The notes below the pieces were generated by a model. That model was given only the letters and a program-made list of their open reading frames with translations, was not told the origin of the DNA and made no database searches. A stretch of 64,000 bases of DNA from UMGS1601 sp900553335 (lineage in GTDB: Bacteria; Bacillota; Clostridia; Oscillospirales; Ruminococcaceae): positions 17,030-81,029 of the forward strand of contig CALEUW010000013.1 in NCBI GenBank assembly GCA_937920725.1, in the 5' to 3' direction. A program made the translations under genes and the position numbers. Below, piece after piece: positions 53,043-62,121 of the stretch; positions within the stretch are counted from its first letter, which is position 1; each line of letters opens with the position of its first letter.

Positions 53043-55340
53043 ATGAAAAATAATCTTAAAAAAATTATTTCATTCGCTGTATGCTTTGGTGTGCTGTTTT
53101 GCTTGGTAATAAGCACAGCCGCTTATAACAATAGAGATTTTGAACAGAATATATTGTCTAAAGGCAGTAAAATAGAGAGCCTTTACAGCAAAAACACAAT
53201 TTCAAATGACATCATAAGCTCAAACTCTTACAAATTTGAATCTAATAATAATCCGATTTCCTCTGAGATTTTCTGCGCCGATCCAACAGCTGTCGAATAT
53301 AACGGCAGACTTTATGTGTACGGCACTAACGACCATCAGCAGTATGAAAAAAGCGGTCCTGACAAGAATAATAGCTATGAACATATAAAATCATTAGTAG
53401 TTTATTCAACCGATGATATGGTAAACTGGGTTTATCATGGAGTGATCAATACGAAAAAAATCGCTCCATGGATCATTAATTCATGGGCGCCGTCAGTGGT
53501 TTCTAGAATTGAGAATGATGGTCTTACACACTTTTACCTTTACTTTTCTAACAGCGGTGCAGGTGTGGGAGTTTTGGAAGCGACTAATCCTTTAGGACCT
53601 TGGACTGATCCGCTCGGAAAGCCTTTGATATCCTCCGGAATGAAAGGTCTTGAAGGCTGTCCTTATCCATTTGACCCCGGTGTTTGTATAGACGAAAACG
53701 GACAGGGCTGGCTCACTTTCGGCGGCGGAATCGACAGCTATCTTCCAAGTCCTGCAAGAATTGTAAAGCTAGGTGACGATATGCTTTCGTTTGCAAGTGA
53801 TTTCAAAGAAATTCCTGCGCCGTATTTTCTTGAAGCCAGTGAGTTAAACTATATAAATGGCACTTACGTTTATACTTATAACAGCGATTGGAGCAATCAT
53901 AAAACGCCGTGGGATTATAACTGTGCCGCTCCGTCTGATTGCAGCATGGTTTATATGACCAGTAAGACTCCGCTTGATCCTGACAGCTGGGAGATGAAAG
54001 GCGAATATTTCAAAAATCCGGGATTTTCGGGATTTGATTACAGCAATAATCACACGCATTTCCAAAAGTTCAAGGGCAATTACTATATTTTTTATCACAC
54101 ATTAGCTCTAAGAAAAAGCATGGGCATAGAAGGCGGTTACAGAAGTCTGTGCGTTGATAAGCTTGATGTAGATGAAAACTCTGTGACTATCGAAAGTACA
54201 GGAGGAACAAGAAGAGGCGTAAAAGCGATTTCAAGCCTTGATCCGTTTACAACAAATTTAAGCATGGAGCTTTCAAATACAGCAGATGTTACGTTTGATA
54301 CAACAGATAACACAGAGCCTGTGGTTATAAGTGATACTGCCGGAGCGTGGATAAGCGTTAAAAACGTAAGATTCTCAGGAAATGACAGCCAATCTGATAC
54401 TTCGCTGTTAAAGCCTACGGTTCTTACAGGCATAAATACTATTTCTTATGACTTAACTGTAACATCTGTAGATAAAGATACTACCATTACAATGTACCCA
54501 TCAGCAAAGGGAGCAGACAGCTGTATCGGTTCGGCAAGCATCTCAGGAAACGGAAGATATACTATAACCTGCGATTTGGGCGGAGCTACTATGATTCAAA
54601 ATTTGGGATATTTCAGAGCTTCCGATGACGCAAAGGTTACTTTCAAGCTAAATAAAATTACCATTAACGATGAATATATAATGGAGGTAGATTCAAAGCT
54701 TTCAAACACAAACGAATGGGGAGATGGTCTAAAGAATATATGGAGCGGTTTGGGTGACGGTGATGAGGTATATTCATGCGATACGGCTGTGTTAAAGTAC
54801 ATTAAGAGCGATGACGCTATAGAACTGTTTACCGTTGACAAGGCTCTGTTACCGACTCCTGATGATGTTGTGATAGAAAATCTGAAGTTTTTGGCGAATG
54901 TAAAAGGTTCGGGAAGAATAGAGGTAAGGCTCGATCAAAAGGACGGAGAGCTTCTTACAAGCATAGATTTTGAAAACTTAAACCAATTTACTTCTGTGTT
55001 TACAAATAAAGTTTCACCGATAAGCGGAAAGCATGACTTATACTTTGTGTTTTCAAACAAGGACATTGCTTTTAAGCTGTGGCAGTTTACGGACGAAGAG
55101 CTTATAGCCGACCCTGTAACAACTGAGCCTGACACATCAGAGGTATTGATGGGCGACATCAACGGTGACGGCATTATTACAACCGCCGATGTTGGACTCG
55201 CTAATTCTCACGCAAAAGGAGTTAAGCTTCTGAGCGGCGAAAGGTTTAATCTTGCCGACATAAACAAAGACGGCAAAATTACAACCGCTGATGTTGGACG
55301 TATAAATTCATATGCAAAAGGCATACAAAAGTATTCCTGA
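53043..55340 (+). CDS. Secreted GH43-family glycoside hydrolase with C-terminal dockerin
   Basis: 765 aa. A signal peptide (residues 1-27) is followed by a GH43 five-bladed propeller at about 70-370. The Asp-Asp-Glu triad is plausible in FCADPTA, YPFDPGVC and FLEASEL. A beta-rich, possibly carbohydrate-binding region covers about 390-690, and a type I dockerin about 703-765 with two calcium loops (DINGDGIITTADV and DINKDGKITTADV). GH43 enzymes cut arabinose or xylose side chains from plant xylan/arabinan. The dockerin would attach it to a cohesin scaffold. The xylulokinase operon nearby fits pentose use. Confidence 0.9.
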   Translation: MKNNLKKIISFAVCFGVLFCLVISTAAYNNRDFEQNILSKGSKIESLYSKNTISNDIISSNSYKFESNNNPISSEIFCADPTAVEYNGRLYVYGTNDHQQYEKSGPDKNNSYEHIKSLVVYSTDDMVNWVYHGVINTKKIAPWIINSWAPSVVSRIENDGLTHFYLYFSNSGAGVGVLEATNPLGPWTDPLGKPLISSGMKGLEGCPYPFDPGVCIDENGQGWLTFGGGIDSYLPSPARIVKLGDDMLSFASDFKEIPAPYFLEASELNYINGTYVYTYNSDWSNHKTPWDYNCAAPSDCSMVYMTSKTPLDPDSWEMKGEYFKNPGFSGFDYSNNHTHFQKFKGNYYIFYHTLALRKSMGIEGGYRSLCVDKLDVDENSVTIESTGGTRRGVKAISSLDPFTTNLSMELSNTADVTFDTTDNTEPVVISDTAGAWISVKNVRFSGNDSQSDTSLLKPTVLTGINTISYDLTVTSVDKDTTITMYPSAKGADSCIGSASISGNGRYTITCDLGGATMIQNLGYFRASDDAKVTFKLNKITINDEYIMEVDSKLSNTNEWGDGLKNIWSGLGDGDEVYSCDTAVLKYIKSDDAIELFTVDKALLPTPDDVVIENLKFLANVKGSGRIEVRLDQKDGELLTSIDFENLNQFTSVFTNKVSPISGKHDLYFVFSNKDIAFKLWQFTDEELIADPVTTEPDTSEVLMGDINGDGIITTADVGLANSHAKGVKLLSGERFNLADINKDGKITTADVGRINSYAKGIQKYS

Positions 55341-55358
55341 TAGTCCTTTGTGTTTAAG

Positions 55359-55391
55359 CTCCCCGCAGAAAAATCTCTGTGGGGAGTTTTT
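55359..55391 (+). terminator. Terminator after the GH43 gene
   Basis: Stem CTCCCCGCAGA/TCTGTGGGGAG (one G-U), then a T run. Confidence 0.85.
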
Positions 55392-55404
55392 GTATAAGCA
55401 AAGA

Positions 55405-55441
55405 AATAACCCCGAAGCCTTTTACTGCATTCGGGGTTATT
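55405..55441. terminator. Second, bidirectional terminator
   Basis: 12-bp stem AATAACCCCGAA/TTCGGGGTTATT lies between the GH43 gene and the convergent lipoprotein gene. Confidence 0.85.
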
Positions 55442-55466
55442 TTATGTTATCTGCAATTTACCGTCT

Positions 55467-55913
55467 TTAATCCTCTACGCTAAAGGTTAATAGTTCAAAA
55501 CACTTTTGCGCTTCCGATTGAGAATGTTGGTTTCCAAGCAAAAGAGCTGTGTTTGAATTCTTAATGCTTACCACATAGTCATATTCCGAATCATTGACAG
55601 AATAAAATACATATTCAATGTTTCCGTCAGAGCTTTCATCTAAAACAGTGCATGAAGAATCCGTCTTTGCTAAATCTACATACTGCTCGTAATACTCACC
55701 TTGAACAAAAGTTCCCTGCATTAACGTTTCTCCGCCCTTAGAAACTGTAAACGGCAGATCCGATGATAAATCATAGCCATCGCTTGTATCCAATGTGATC
55801 TTAATCGAATCTCCTGTTTCGACAGAGTATGTAAAGGACTTAGTTGTTGTACAGCCTGTGAAAGACAATAGCAATACTCCAACTAAAGCTAAACACATAA
55901 ACGCTTTTTTCAT
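55467..55913 (-). CDS. Small putative lipoprotein
   Basis: 148 aa. A signal peptide with lipobox LSFTGC (Cys near 20) is followed by a beta-rich mature part (SFTYSVETGDSIKITLD, GETLMQGTF) with an Asp/Ser-rich surface. No family recognised. It would be lipid-anchored outside the membrane. Monocistronic, with a promoter-like AT-rich upstream region. Confidence 0.7.
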   Translation of the reverse strand: MKKAFMCLALVGVLLLSFTGCTTTKSFTYSVETGDSIKITLDTSDGYDLSSDLPFTVSKGGETLMQGTFVQGEYYEQYVDLAKTDSSCTVLDESSDGNIEYVFYSVNDSEYDYVVSIKNSNTALLLGNQHSQSEAQKCFELLTFSVED

Positions 55914-56136
55914 AGTCTTACTCCCCTTCTCTTTAGATAATCTGATATTTAATATATCAATTATAATATACCATGCGTACCCCCAGTTGTCAAACCGATC
56001 TCAGCTTAAATAAGATTTGAAAAGTAGCAAAAGGATCATTTTCAGCTCCCGGTCAATGCTTATCAGAGAAGTAACGCTACCATTACTTCAATCACCAATA
56101 AGCTTACAAAAACCGATTGATTGCAAAACAAAGCAC
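55914..56136. other. Intergenic stretch without a gene
   Basis: Contains the AT-rich upstream region of the lipoprotein gene and the 3' side of the DUF5131 gene. No repeat, RNA or short gene stands out. Confidence 0.5.
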
Positions 56137-56874
56137 CTACTTTTTCTGTTTTTCTAAAAATGCCATTCCTTTTTTTGCTTGGGAATATTCATCATGATGC
56201 TTTATTCGGTATCGTACACCGTCTTTTACAAAGTTAGAACCTGTCTGATGAAAATCAAATACAACATTATATCTATCACACGTTTGCTTAATGTGACTCA
56301 CCCATGAAAAATTACACTCACGGGCATTTTCATACGACTCACCGCCGACAGAAACAAGATCGATTTTACCGCTGCATAAAAAACGGCTCAAATCTATGTC
56401 TTCTAGAATCGGAGCAACAAAAATATGCTTATGCTTAGCTTTAATATCAAGAAAAATCGGAAGTCTTTCGTCCGCTTTATTCTGATTTTCACAAGTAACA
56501 GCAATAATTACATTATCATAGCCTTCACCCCAATCGTCGGGTATACAAGAACAGAATCTTTCAATTCTCTTTGTGGGAATCAAAAAACTGACATCACTTC
56601 TGCATCTGATCATATCCCATGCTTCTTTTCTCCACTCATCTGCTTCCTCCAAAAAAAAGTCAGACGTAAAGCAAGTAGCCAATTGACTTTTGGAGGGTAT
56701 CTTAAAATTGCCTTTCCTGTCCTTTTTCAGAGGCAGATTAAAGTTTGTTTTTGATTTTGTTACAATACCGGCATCCTTGTTACGCAGCTGATCTAAATAA
56801 TAAACATAGCAGTTCAGACAACCCGGGCTGCATTTATGACATCCATGCCACGGATTCCATTGCAAATTAGACAT
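56137..56874 (-). CDS. DUF5131 (phage Gp37/Gp68-like) protein
   Basis: 245 aa. It opens with LQWNPWHGCHKCSPGCLNCY, the Cys motif of the DUF5131/Gp37 family, which resembles a radical SAM cluster site. Later blocks LIPTKRIERF and DLVSVGGESYENAREC fit the same family. Its function is unknown; homologues occur in phages and as stand-alone chromosomal genes. GGAGG precedes the ATG. Confidence 0.8.
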   Translation of the reverse strand: MSNLQWNPWHGCHKCSPGCLNCYVYYLDQLRNKDAGIVTKSKTNFNLPLKKDRKGNFKIPSKSQLATCFTSDFFLEEADEWRKEAWDMIRCRSDVSFLIPTKRIERFCSCIPDDWGEGYDNVIIAVTCENQNKADERLPIFLDIKAKHKHIFVAPILEDIDLSRFLCSGKIDLVSVGGESYENARECNFSWVSHIKQTCDRYNVVFDFHQTGSNFVKDGVRYRIKHHDEYSQAKKGMAFLEKQKK

Positions 56875-57019
56875 TAGCTTCCTCCTGTTTCAACAAATTT
56901 CATCACAGCATTTTAACAGTTTACAATTTAACATAGTTTATCACAAACAATTGCTATATGTCAAACAAGCATATGACACAGATTTCGCATTTTGCGCCTA
57001 ATCCGTGCGCTAAAAGCCA

Positions 57020-57048
57020 TTGACAAACAGGGCTTTAAAGTGTAAAAT
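57020..57048 (+). promoter_or_regulatory. xylB operon promoter
   Basis: TTGACA, 17 bp, TAAAAT, 36 bases before the ATG. Upstream 56875-57019 shows no other gene. Confidence 0.75.
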
Positions 57049-57084
57049 ATTAGATGAAGAAATTTATATTCGGAGGTGCGTTAA

Positions 57085-58608
57085 ATGGCATATATTATAG
57101 GCGTTGATATTGGTACAAGCGGTACTAAAACCGTTTTGTTTGACGAGTCGGGAAAGGTTATCGCTTCAAAAACTATAGAATATCCAATGTATCAGCCAAA
57201 AAACGGCTACGCAGAGCAAGACCCTAAAGATTGGGCGGACGCAACTGTAAACACTCTTAAGGCTGTTGTTTCTCAAAGCGGCGTATCTAAGGACGACATC
57301 AAGGGAATCGGTCTTTCGGGACAGATGCACGGTCTTGTAATGCTTGATAAGGATAACGAGGTTATCAGGAACTCTATTATCTGGTGCGATCAAAGAACCG
57401 CTAAGGAAGTAGAGGAAATGAATGCAAAGCTCGGCGAAAGAAAGCTTATTGAAATCACCGCCAACCCTGCGCTTACAGGCTGGACGGCGGCAAAGATTTT
57501 GTGGGTTAAAAACAACGAACCGCAAAACTATGAGCGTTGCAGACACATTCTTCTTCCAAAGGACTACATAAGATTTATTCTTACCGGAGAATACGCAACA
57601 GAGGTTTCTGACGCTTCCGGCATGCAGCTTTTAGATGTTCCAAACCGCTGTTGGTCGGACGAGATTCTAAGCACTCTGGAAATTGACAAGAGCCTTCTCG
57701 GCAAGGTTTATGAGAGCTGTGAAGTAACCGGAACTCTTACAAAGAAAATGGCAGAGCTTACAGGCCTTAACGAAGGAACGATAGTTGTCGGCGGAGCAGG
57801 AGATAACGCTGCGGCGGCAGTAGGAACTGGAGTAGTTGAGGACGGAAAAGCGTTTACAACGATAGGCACTTCGGGTGTTGTTTTCGCACATACATCAAGC
57901 ATTTCTATAGACGCTTTAGGAAGAGTACACACCTGCTGTGCAGCAGTGCCTGGGGCTTGGCACGTTATGGGCGTTACACAAGGTGCAGGACTTTCGCTTA
58001 AATGGTTCAGAGATAATTTCTGCGGCAGCGAAAAGGAAACCGCAAAACTCATGGGAGTTGACGAGTATTATCTGATGGATAAGGAAGCGGAAACGGTCGA
58101 GGTCGGCTCGAACAGACTTTTATACCTGCCTTACCTTATGGGAGAAAGAACGCCTCACCTTGATCCTAATGCAAGAGGAGTTTTCTTCGGACTTTCAGCT
58201 ATGCATACCAAAAAGGATATGCTTCGTGCCGTAATGGAGGGAGTTTCTTATTCGCTCCGTGACTGCGTTGAAGTATTCAGAGAGATGAAGATCGACATAA
58301 ACGACATGATGGCTTGCGGAGGCGGCGGATCATCACCGCTTTGGAGATCTATGCTTGCGGATCTTTACAACTGTCCTGTTAAGACTCTTGCATCAAAAGA
58401 AGGTCCGGCTCTCGGAGTTGCACTTTTGGCGTCGGTCGGCGCAGGAATTTATTCGTCTGTCAGCGAAGCTTGCAAGCAGGTAATTGAAGTAAATAAAATT
58501 CAAGAGCCAAATGCGCAGAATGTAGGCGAATACGAAAAGTATTATCAGCTTTACAGAGAGATCTATCCTGCTCTTAAGAACAGCTTTTCCAGACTTTCGA
58601 CTCTTTAA
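57085..58608 (+). CDS. xylB: Xylulokinase
   Basis: 507 aa FGGY-family sugar kinase. The N-terminal phosphate motif is IIGVDIGTSGTKTVLFD, the substrate-site block SGQMHGLVMLD is typical of xylulokinases, and the C-terminal ATP-binding block is ACGGGGSSPLWRSMLADL. It phosphorylates D-xylulose to xylulose 5-phosphate. AGGAGG-like GGAGG precedes the ATG. With the downstream transaldolase-type gene it feeds pentoses into central metabolism. Confidence 0.92.
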   Translation: MAYIIGVDIGTSGTKTVLFDESGKVIASKTIEYPMYQPKNGYAEQDPKDWADATVNTLKAVVSQSGVSKDDIKGIGLSGQMHGLVMLDKDNEVIRNSIIWCDQRTAKEVEEMNAKLGERKLIEITANPALTGWTAAKILWVKNNEPQNYERCRHILLPKDYIRFILTGEYATEVSDASGMQLLDVPNRCWSDEILSTLEIDKSLLGKVYESCEVTGTLTKKMAELTGLNEGTIVVGGAGDNAAAAVGTGVVEDGKAFTTIGTSGVVFAHTSSISIDALGRVHTCCAAVPGAWHVMGVTQGAGLSLKWFRDNFCGSEKETAKLMGVDEYYLMDKEAETVEVGSNRLLYLPYLMGERTPHLDPNARGVFFGLSAMHTKKDMLRAVMEGVSYSLRDCVEVFREMKIDINDMMACGGGGSSPLWRSMLADLYNCPVKTLASKEGPALGVALLASVGAGIYSSVSEACKQVIEVNKIQEPNAQNVGEYEKYYQLYREIYPALKNSFSRLSTL

Positions 58609-58663
58609 ATTCAAGTAATTTCACCCCATTTGGGGGCAATATATATTGAAAGGAAAAATCATT

Positions 58664-59317
58664 ATGAAATTTTTTATCGACACAGCGAATGTTGAAGATA
58701 TTCGCAAGGCAAATGATATGGGCGTTATCTGCGGTGTTACTACAAACCCATCACTTATTGCAAAAGAAGGAAGAGATTTTAACGAAGTAATCAAGGAGAT
58801 CACTTCTATTGTTGACGGACCAATCAGCGGCGAAGTAAAGGCTACAACTATTGACGCTGAGAAAATGATCGAAGAGGGCAGAGAGATCGCTAAGATCCAT
58901 CCTAATATGGTAGTTAAAATTCCTATGACTGTTGAAGGACTTAAGGCAGTTAAGGTTTTGGCTTCTGAGGGAATCAAGACAAACGTTACTCTCGTTTTCT
59001 CGGCTAACCAAGCTATTCTTGCAGCAAATGCAGGCGCTACTTATGTATCTCCGTTCCTCGGCAGACTTGATGACATAAGCCAGCCGGGAATCGACCTTAT
59101 CCGTGACATTTCTGATATCTTTGAAATCTACGGATACGAAACAGAGATCATTGCTGCTTCAGTTCGTAACCCAATCCATGTTACCGACTGCGCTCTTGCA
59201 GGTGCTGACATTGCAACAATTCCATATGCTGTTATCGAGCAGATGACAAAGCACCCTCTTACCGATCAGGGAATTGAAAAGTTTAAAAAAGACTACATCG
59301 CTGTATTTGGTGAATAA
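58664..59317 (+). CDS. Transaldolase-family enzyme (TalC/fructose-6-phosphate aldolase group)
   Basis: 217 aa, the short form typical of the TalC/FSA subgroup. FFIDTANVEDI, GVTTNPSLI and the Schiff-base lysine in VVKIPMT are visible, as is TYVSPFLGRLDD. It either transfers dihydroxyacetone units in the pentose phosphate pathway or cleaves fructose 6-phosphate; sequence alone does not decide. Start ATG 58664 follows AAAGGA; a TTG at 58646 is rejected. It lies 55 bases after xylB. Confidence 0.9.
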   Translation: MKFFIDTANVEDIRKANDMGVICGVTTNPSLIAKEGRDFNEVIKEITSIVDGPISGEVKATTIDAEKMIEEGREIAKIHPNMVVKIPMTVEGLKAVKVLASEGIKTNVTLVFSANQAILAANAGATYVSPFLGRLDDISQPGIDLIRDISDIFEIYGYETEIIAASVRNPIHVTDCALAGADIATIPYAVIEQMTKHPLTDQGIEKFKKDYIAVFGE

Positions 59318-59338
59318 AAAATATTTTTTAGGAAACAC

Positions 59339-59367
59339 TTGATTTTAGCTATCGCATATGTTATAAT
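59339..59367 (+). promoter_or_regulatory. Promoter of the antitoxin-like small RNA
   Basis: TTGATT, 17 bp, TATAAT; the start point would be near 59374. Confidence 0.75.
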
Positions 59368-59373
59368 AGCGTT

Positions 59374-59450
59374 AGCTAAGGAAAGTAAAAAGTATCACTG
59401 ATACACAAAACGAAATCCCACGAGTTCGGACCTCGTGGGATTTCTTCTCT
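59374..59450 (+). ncRNA. Putative antitoxin RNA of a type I (Fst/par-like) system
   Basis: A short transcript of about 75 nt from a good promoter to a 13-bp terminator, with no ORF. It carries AAGGAAAGTAAAAA (59378-59391) and CACTGATACAC (59396-59406). Both occur in the same order in the DNA over the toxin start (59553-59566 and 59574-59584), so the RNA is complementary to the toxin mRNA at the start codon and first codons. Known par loci have exactly this pair of direct repeats and a shared terminator. Confidence 0.75.
59412..59444. terminator. Shared bidirectional terminator of the toxin-antitoxin locus
   Basis: 13-bp perfect stem GAAATCCCACGAG/CTCGTGGGATTTC, with a T-rich run on the plus strand and A-rich sequence on the other side. 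Confidence 0.85.
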
Positions 59451-59489
59451 TTTTGTTGAGCGGCAGAGCATCCGCTAGGCTAATTGCCG

Positions 59490-59576
59490 CTAACGTTTAC
59501 CGTCTAGCCATTTGCAGATATAGTAGCTAACTATACCTGCCATGATGGAAACAAGGAAAGTAAAAAATGTTTCCAC
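59490..59576 (-). CDS. Fst-like small hydrophobic toxin peptide (28 aa)
   Basis: GTG start at 59576 behind AGAAAGGGGG. The peptide is one membrane helix (ETFFTFLVSIMAGIVSYYI) ending CKWLDGKR; the Trp-Leu-Asp with a basic end matches the Fst/Ldr type I toxin pattern. Such peptides insert into the membrane and harm the cell when over-made. A longer frame from 59684 crosses the promoter and is rejected. The gene converges on the small RNA that can mask its start. Confidence 0.75.
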   Translation of the reverse strand: METFFTFLVSIMAGIVSYYICKWLDGKR

Positions 59577-59622
59577 TGATACACCCCCTTTCTGCTGCCA
59601 GATTGGGTGCGACAACAAGTAT

Positions 59623-59651
59623 ATTATACCACATTTCGACAAAATACACAA
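59623..59651 (-). promoter_or_regulatory. Toxin gene promoter
   Basis: On the minus strand, TTGTGT, 17 bp, then TGG-TATAAT (extended -10). The leader is about 40 nt and the mRNA about 200 nt. Confidence 0.7.
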
Positions 59652-59689
59652 TAATTTTCCATTGAATACAAATAACTTAACCAAATAAA

Positions 59690-59725
59690 AAAACCGACCT
59701 TGATATAAAATTCAAAGTCGGTTTT
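59690..59725. terminator. Terminator after glgP
   Basis: AAAACCGAC/GTCGGTTTT, extended to 15 bp with one mismatch. It lies just past the glgP stop on the minus strand and would also shield the toxin gene. Confidence 0.85.
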
Positions 59726-59740
59726 CTATTTAAGATTTAG

Positions 59741-62119
59741 TTATATGCTTATCGGAGATATGCCCCAGATATTTTCAGCATAATCCTTAACGGTCCTGTC
59801 AGACGAGAACTTTCCTGCGTTTGCGATATTGAGCCAGCATTTTCTTGCAAAGCCGATAGAATCCTTGTAATCACGATTCACATCAAGCTTTCTTGAAACA
59901 TAAGGCAAAAGATCACCCAAAACATAATAGTGATCGGGAACGTGCCAGCTTGCGCCCTCACAAAGCGCCTTATAAAGCTCTTTGAAGCTTCCCTCCTCGT
60001 TAGACGGAACTCCTCCGTCATCAAAGCTTCCGTCTATAAGCTTATCCAAAACTCTCTTTACCTTTTCGTTTGCACACAAAATCTCTCTAGGGTCGTATTC
60101 AGGCATTATCTTTTCAAGCTCTTCTACTTTAGCGCCGAAGATATAGTTGTTCTCTTCTCCCGCTTCCTGAACTATTTCAACATTTGCACCATCTAAAGTT
60201 CCGAGTGTTACCGCTCCGTTTAGCATAAGCTTCATATTTCCCGTTCCCGAAGCTTCAGTTCCGGCTGTCGAAATCTGCTCCGAAACATCTGCTGCTGCAA
60301 CGAGCTTTTCAGCATATGAAACGTTATAATTCTGAACGAACACAACATTTAACAAGTCCTTTGTTTGAGGATCAGAATTTACAAGCTTGCCGACCTCGCC
60401 GATAAACTTGATAATTGCCTTTGCACGTCTGTATCCGGGTGCAGATTTTGCGCCGAAAATAAAGGTTGTCGGAGTAAAATTCTTAATGCTTCCGTCTTTA
60501 ATTCCATAGTAGATATAGATTATCGAAAGAGCATTCAAAAGCTGCCTTTTGTACTCGTGAAGTCTTTTTATCTGAATATCAAAAATCGTGTTCGGATTTA
60601 TTACTACCCCGTCGTGCTTAAAGACAAAATCCGCAAGCTGACGCTTTTTCTCTGCCTTTATGCTCATAAATTTAAGCAGTACGCTTTCGTCATCCGCATA
60701 TTTTTTAAGTCCCTTTAAAAGCGACAAATCCTTTACCCAGCCGTCGCCGATAAGCGAGGTTATAAGTGATGAAAGCTCCTCGTTACAAAGCGCAAGCCAA
60801 CGGCGCTGAGTTATGCCGTTTGTCTTGTTTTGAAATCTATCAGGGTATATTTCGTACCATTCTTTTAAACACGAATTTTTAAGAATCTCTGTGTGAATTT
60901 CGGCAACTCCGTTTGTATAGCTCGATGTATAAACCGCAAGGTTAGCCATTCTTACCATTGAATCCCCTATAGGCGCAAGCTTTTTGATTATGTCTTTTTT
61001 TACACCTTTTTGATACATTTCTTTGATAAACTCCTCGTTTATCATAAGCACAAAATCATAAACCCTCGGAACTACCGATTCAAAAAGCGATGCACTCCAT
61101 TTTTCAAGAGCCTCCTGCATGATAGTATGATTCGTGTAATTAAATACCTTTTTAACTATCTCAAAGGCTTCACTGAATTTAAAGCCCTCTTTATCAACAA
61201 GAATTCTCATAAGCTCAGGGATAGAAATAACAGGGTGTGTGTCGTTTAGCTGAATAGTAACATAATCCGCAAGAGTCGATAAATCCCCGTGATAAAGCTT
61301 ATGCTTTTTAACTATATCCTGCAAAGATGCTGAGCAGAAGAAATACTGTTGTTTAAGTCTTAATTTCTTTCCTGCTTCCGTATTGTCGTTCGGGTACAAA
61401 ACCCTCGATATGTCCTCGGCGTAGATTTTTTGCTTGCTTGCGCTCAAGTAGTCACCTGAGTCAAAAGCTTTAAAGTCAAACTCTTCTGCCGCATGAGCTT
61501 TCCAAAGGCGCAGATTTCCTATGTTGTCAGTTTTATATCCGATAACCGGCATATCATAAGGAACTGCCAAAACATTTCCGTCCGAATACTCTACCAAAAC
61601 TGCGTCCCTTTCACACTTTTTGCTCCAAGGATCTCCGTATTTTGTCCAATCGTCCGCCTGCTCAACCTGAAAGCCGTTTTCGATCGTCTGCTTAAAAAGA
61701 CCGTATTTATATCTTATTCCGTAACCGTCAAGAGGAAGATCGTGAGCTGCGGCAGAATCCAAAAAACAAGCCGCCAAACGTCCGAGTCCGCCGTTTCCGA
61801 GCGCTGCGTCCTCTATATCTTCAAACTCCTCAATAGATGCTCCTGCATTTTTTAAGGCCTCACCGATTTCGTCCTTTAATCCTAAACAGAGAAGATTGTT
61901 TTGGATCATTCTTCCCATCAAAAATTCCATTGAGAAATAACAGGCTCTGCGTGATTCAAGATGCGCTTTTTTACTCTTTTTGATTCTCGGTGAAATCTCA
62001 TCCATTATAATAGACGAAACGCATTCGTGAAGCTGATACGGCTTCGCATCGGCTATAGCAACATCATACTTATCCGACAATTCCTCGCTCAAAGTCTGTA
62101 AAAACAAATTCTTATCCAT
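59741..62119 (-). CDS. glgP: Glycogen/starch phosphorylase
   Basis: 792 aa, normal length for the family. The N-terminal RRACYFSMEFLMGR, the GNGGLGRLAACF block and the PLP site with lysine in ASGTGNMKLMLNG are all intact. It releases glucose 1-phosphate from alpha-1,4-glucans. It starts two bases after malQ, so the two are co-expressed for storage-glucan use. It ends at a strong terminator. Confidence 0.95.
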   Translation of the reverse strand: MDKNLFLQTLSEELSDKYDVAIADAKPYQLHECVSSIIMDEISPRIKKSKKAHLESRRACYFSMEFLMGRMIQNNLLCLGLKDEIGEALKNAGASIEEFEDIEDAALGNGGLGRLAACFLDSAAAHDLPLDGYGIRYKYGLFKQTIENGFQVEQADDWTKYGDPWSKKCERDAVLVEYSDGNVLAVPYDMPVIGYKTDNIGNLRLWKAHAAEEFDFKAFDSGDYLSASKQKIYAEDISRVLYPNDNTEAGKKLRLKQQYFFCSASLQDIVKKHKLYHGDLSTLADYVTIQLNDTHPVISIPELMRILVDKEGFKFSEAFEIVKKVFNYTNHTIMQEALEKWSASLFESVVPRVYDFVLMINEEFIKEMYQKGVKKDIIKKLAPIGDSMVRMANLAVYTSSYTNGVAEIHTEILKNSCLKEWYEIYPDRFQNKTNGITQRRWLALCNEELSSLITSLIGDGWVKDLSLLKGLKKYADDESVLLKFMSIKAEKKRQLADFVFKHDGVVINPNTIFDIQIKRLHEYKRQLLNALSIIYIYYGIKDGSIKNFTPTTFIFGAKSAPGYRRAKAIIKFIGEVGKLVNSDPQTKDLLNVVFVQNYNVSYAEKLVAAADVSEQISTAGTEASGTGNMKLMLNGAVTLGTLDGANVEIVQEAGEENNYIFGAKVEELEKIMPEYDPREILCANEKVKRVLDKLIDGSFDDGGVPSNEEGSFKELYKALCEGASWHVPDHYYVLGDLLPYVSRKLDVNRDYKDSIGFARKCWLNIANAGKFSSDRTVKDYAENIWGISPISI

Positions 62120-62121
62120 TC

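Noticed and set aside
59577..59684. Longer 64-aa form of the toxin peptide
   Set aside because: Its start is upstream of the mapped promoter elements; the GTG at 59576 has a strong ribosome site and lies in the antitoxin-complementary repeat.
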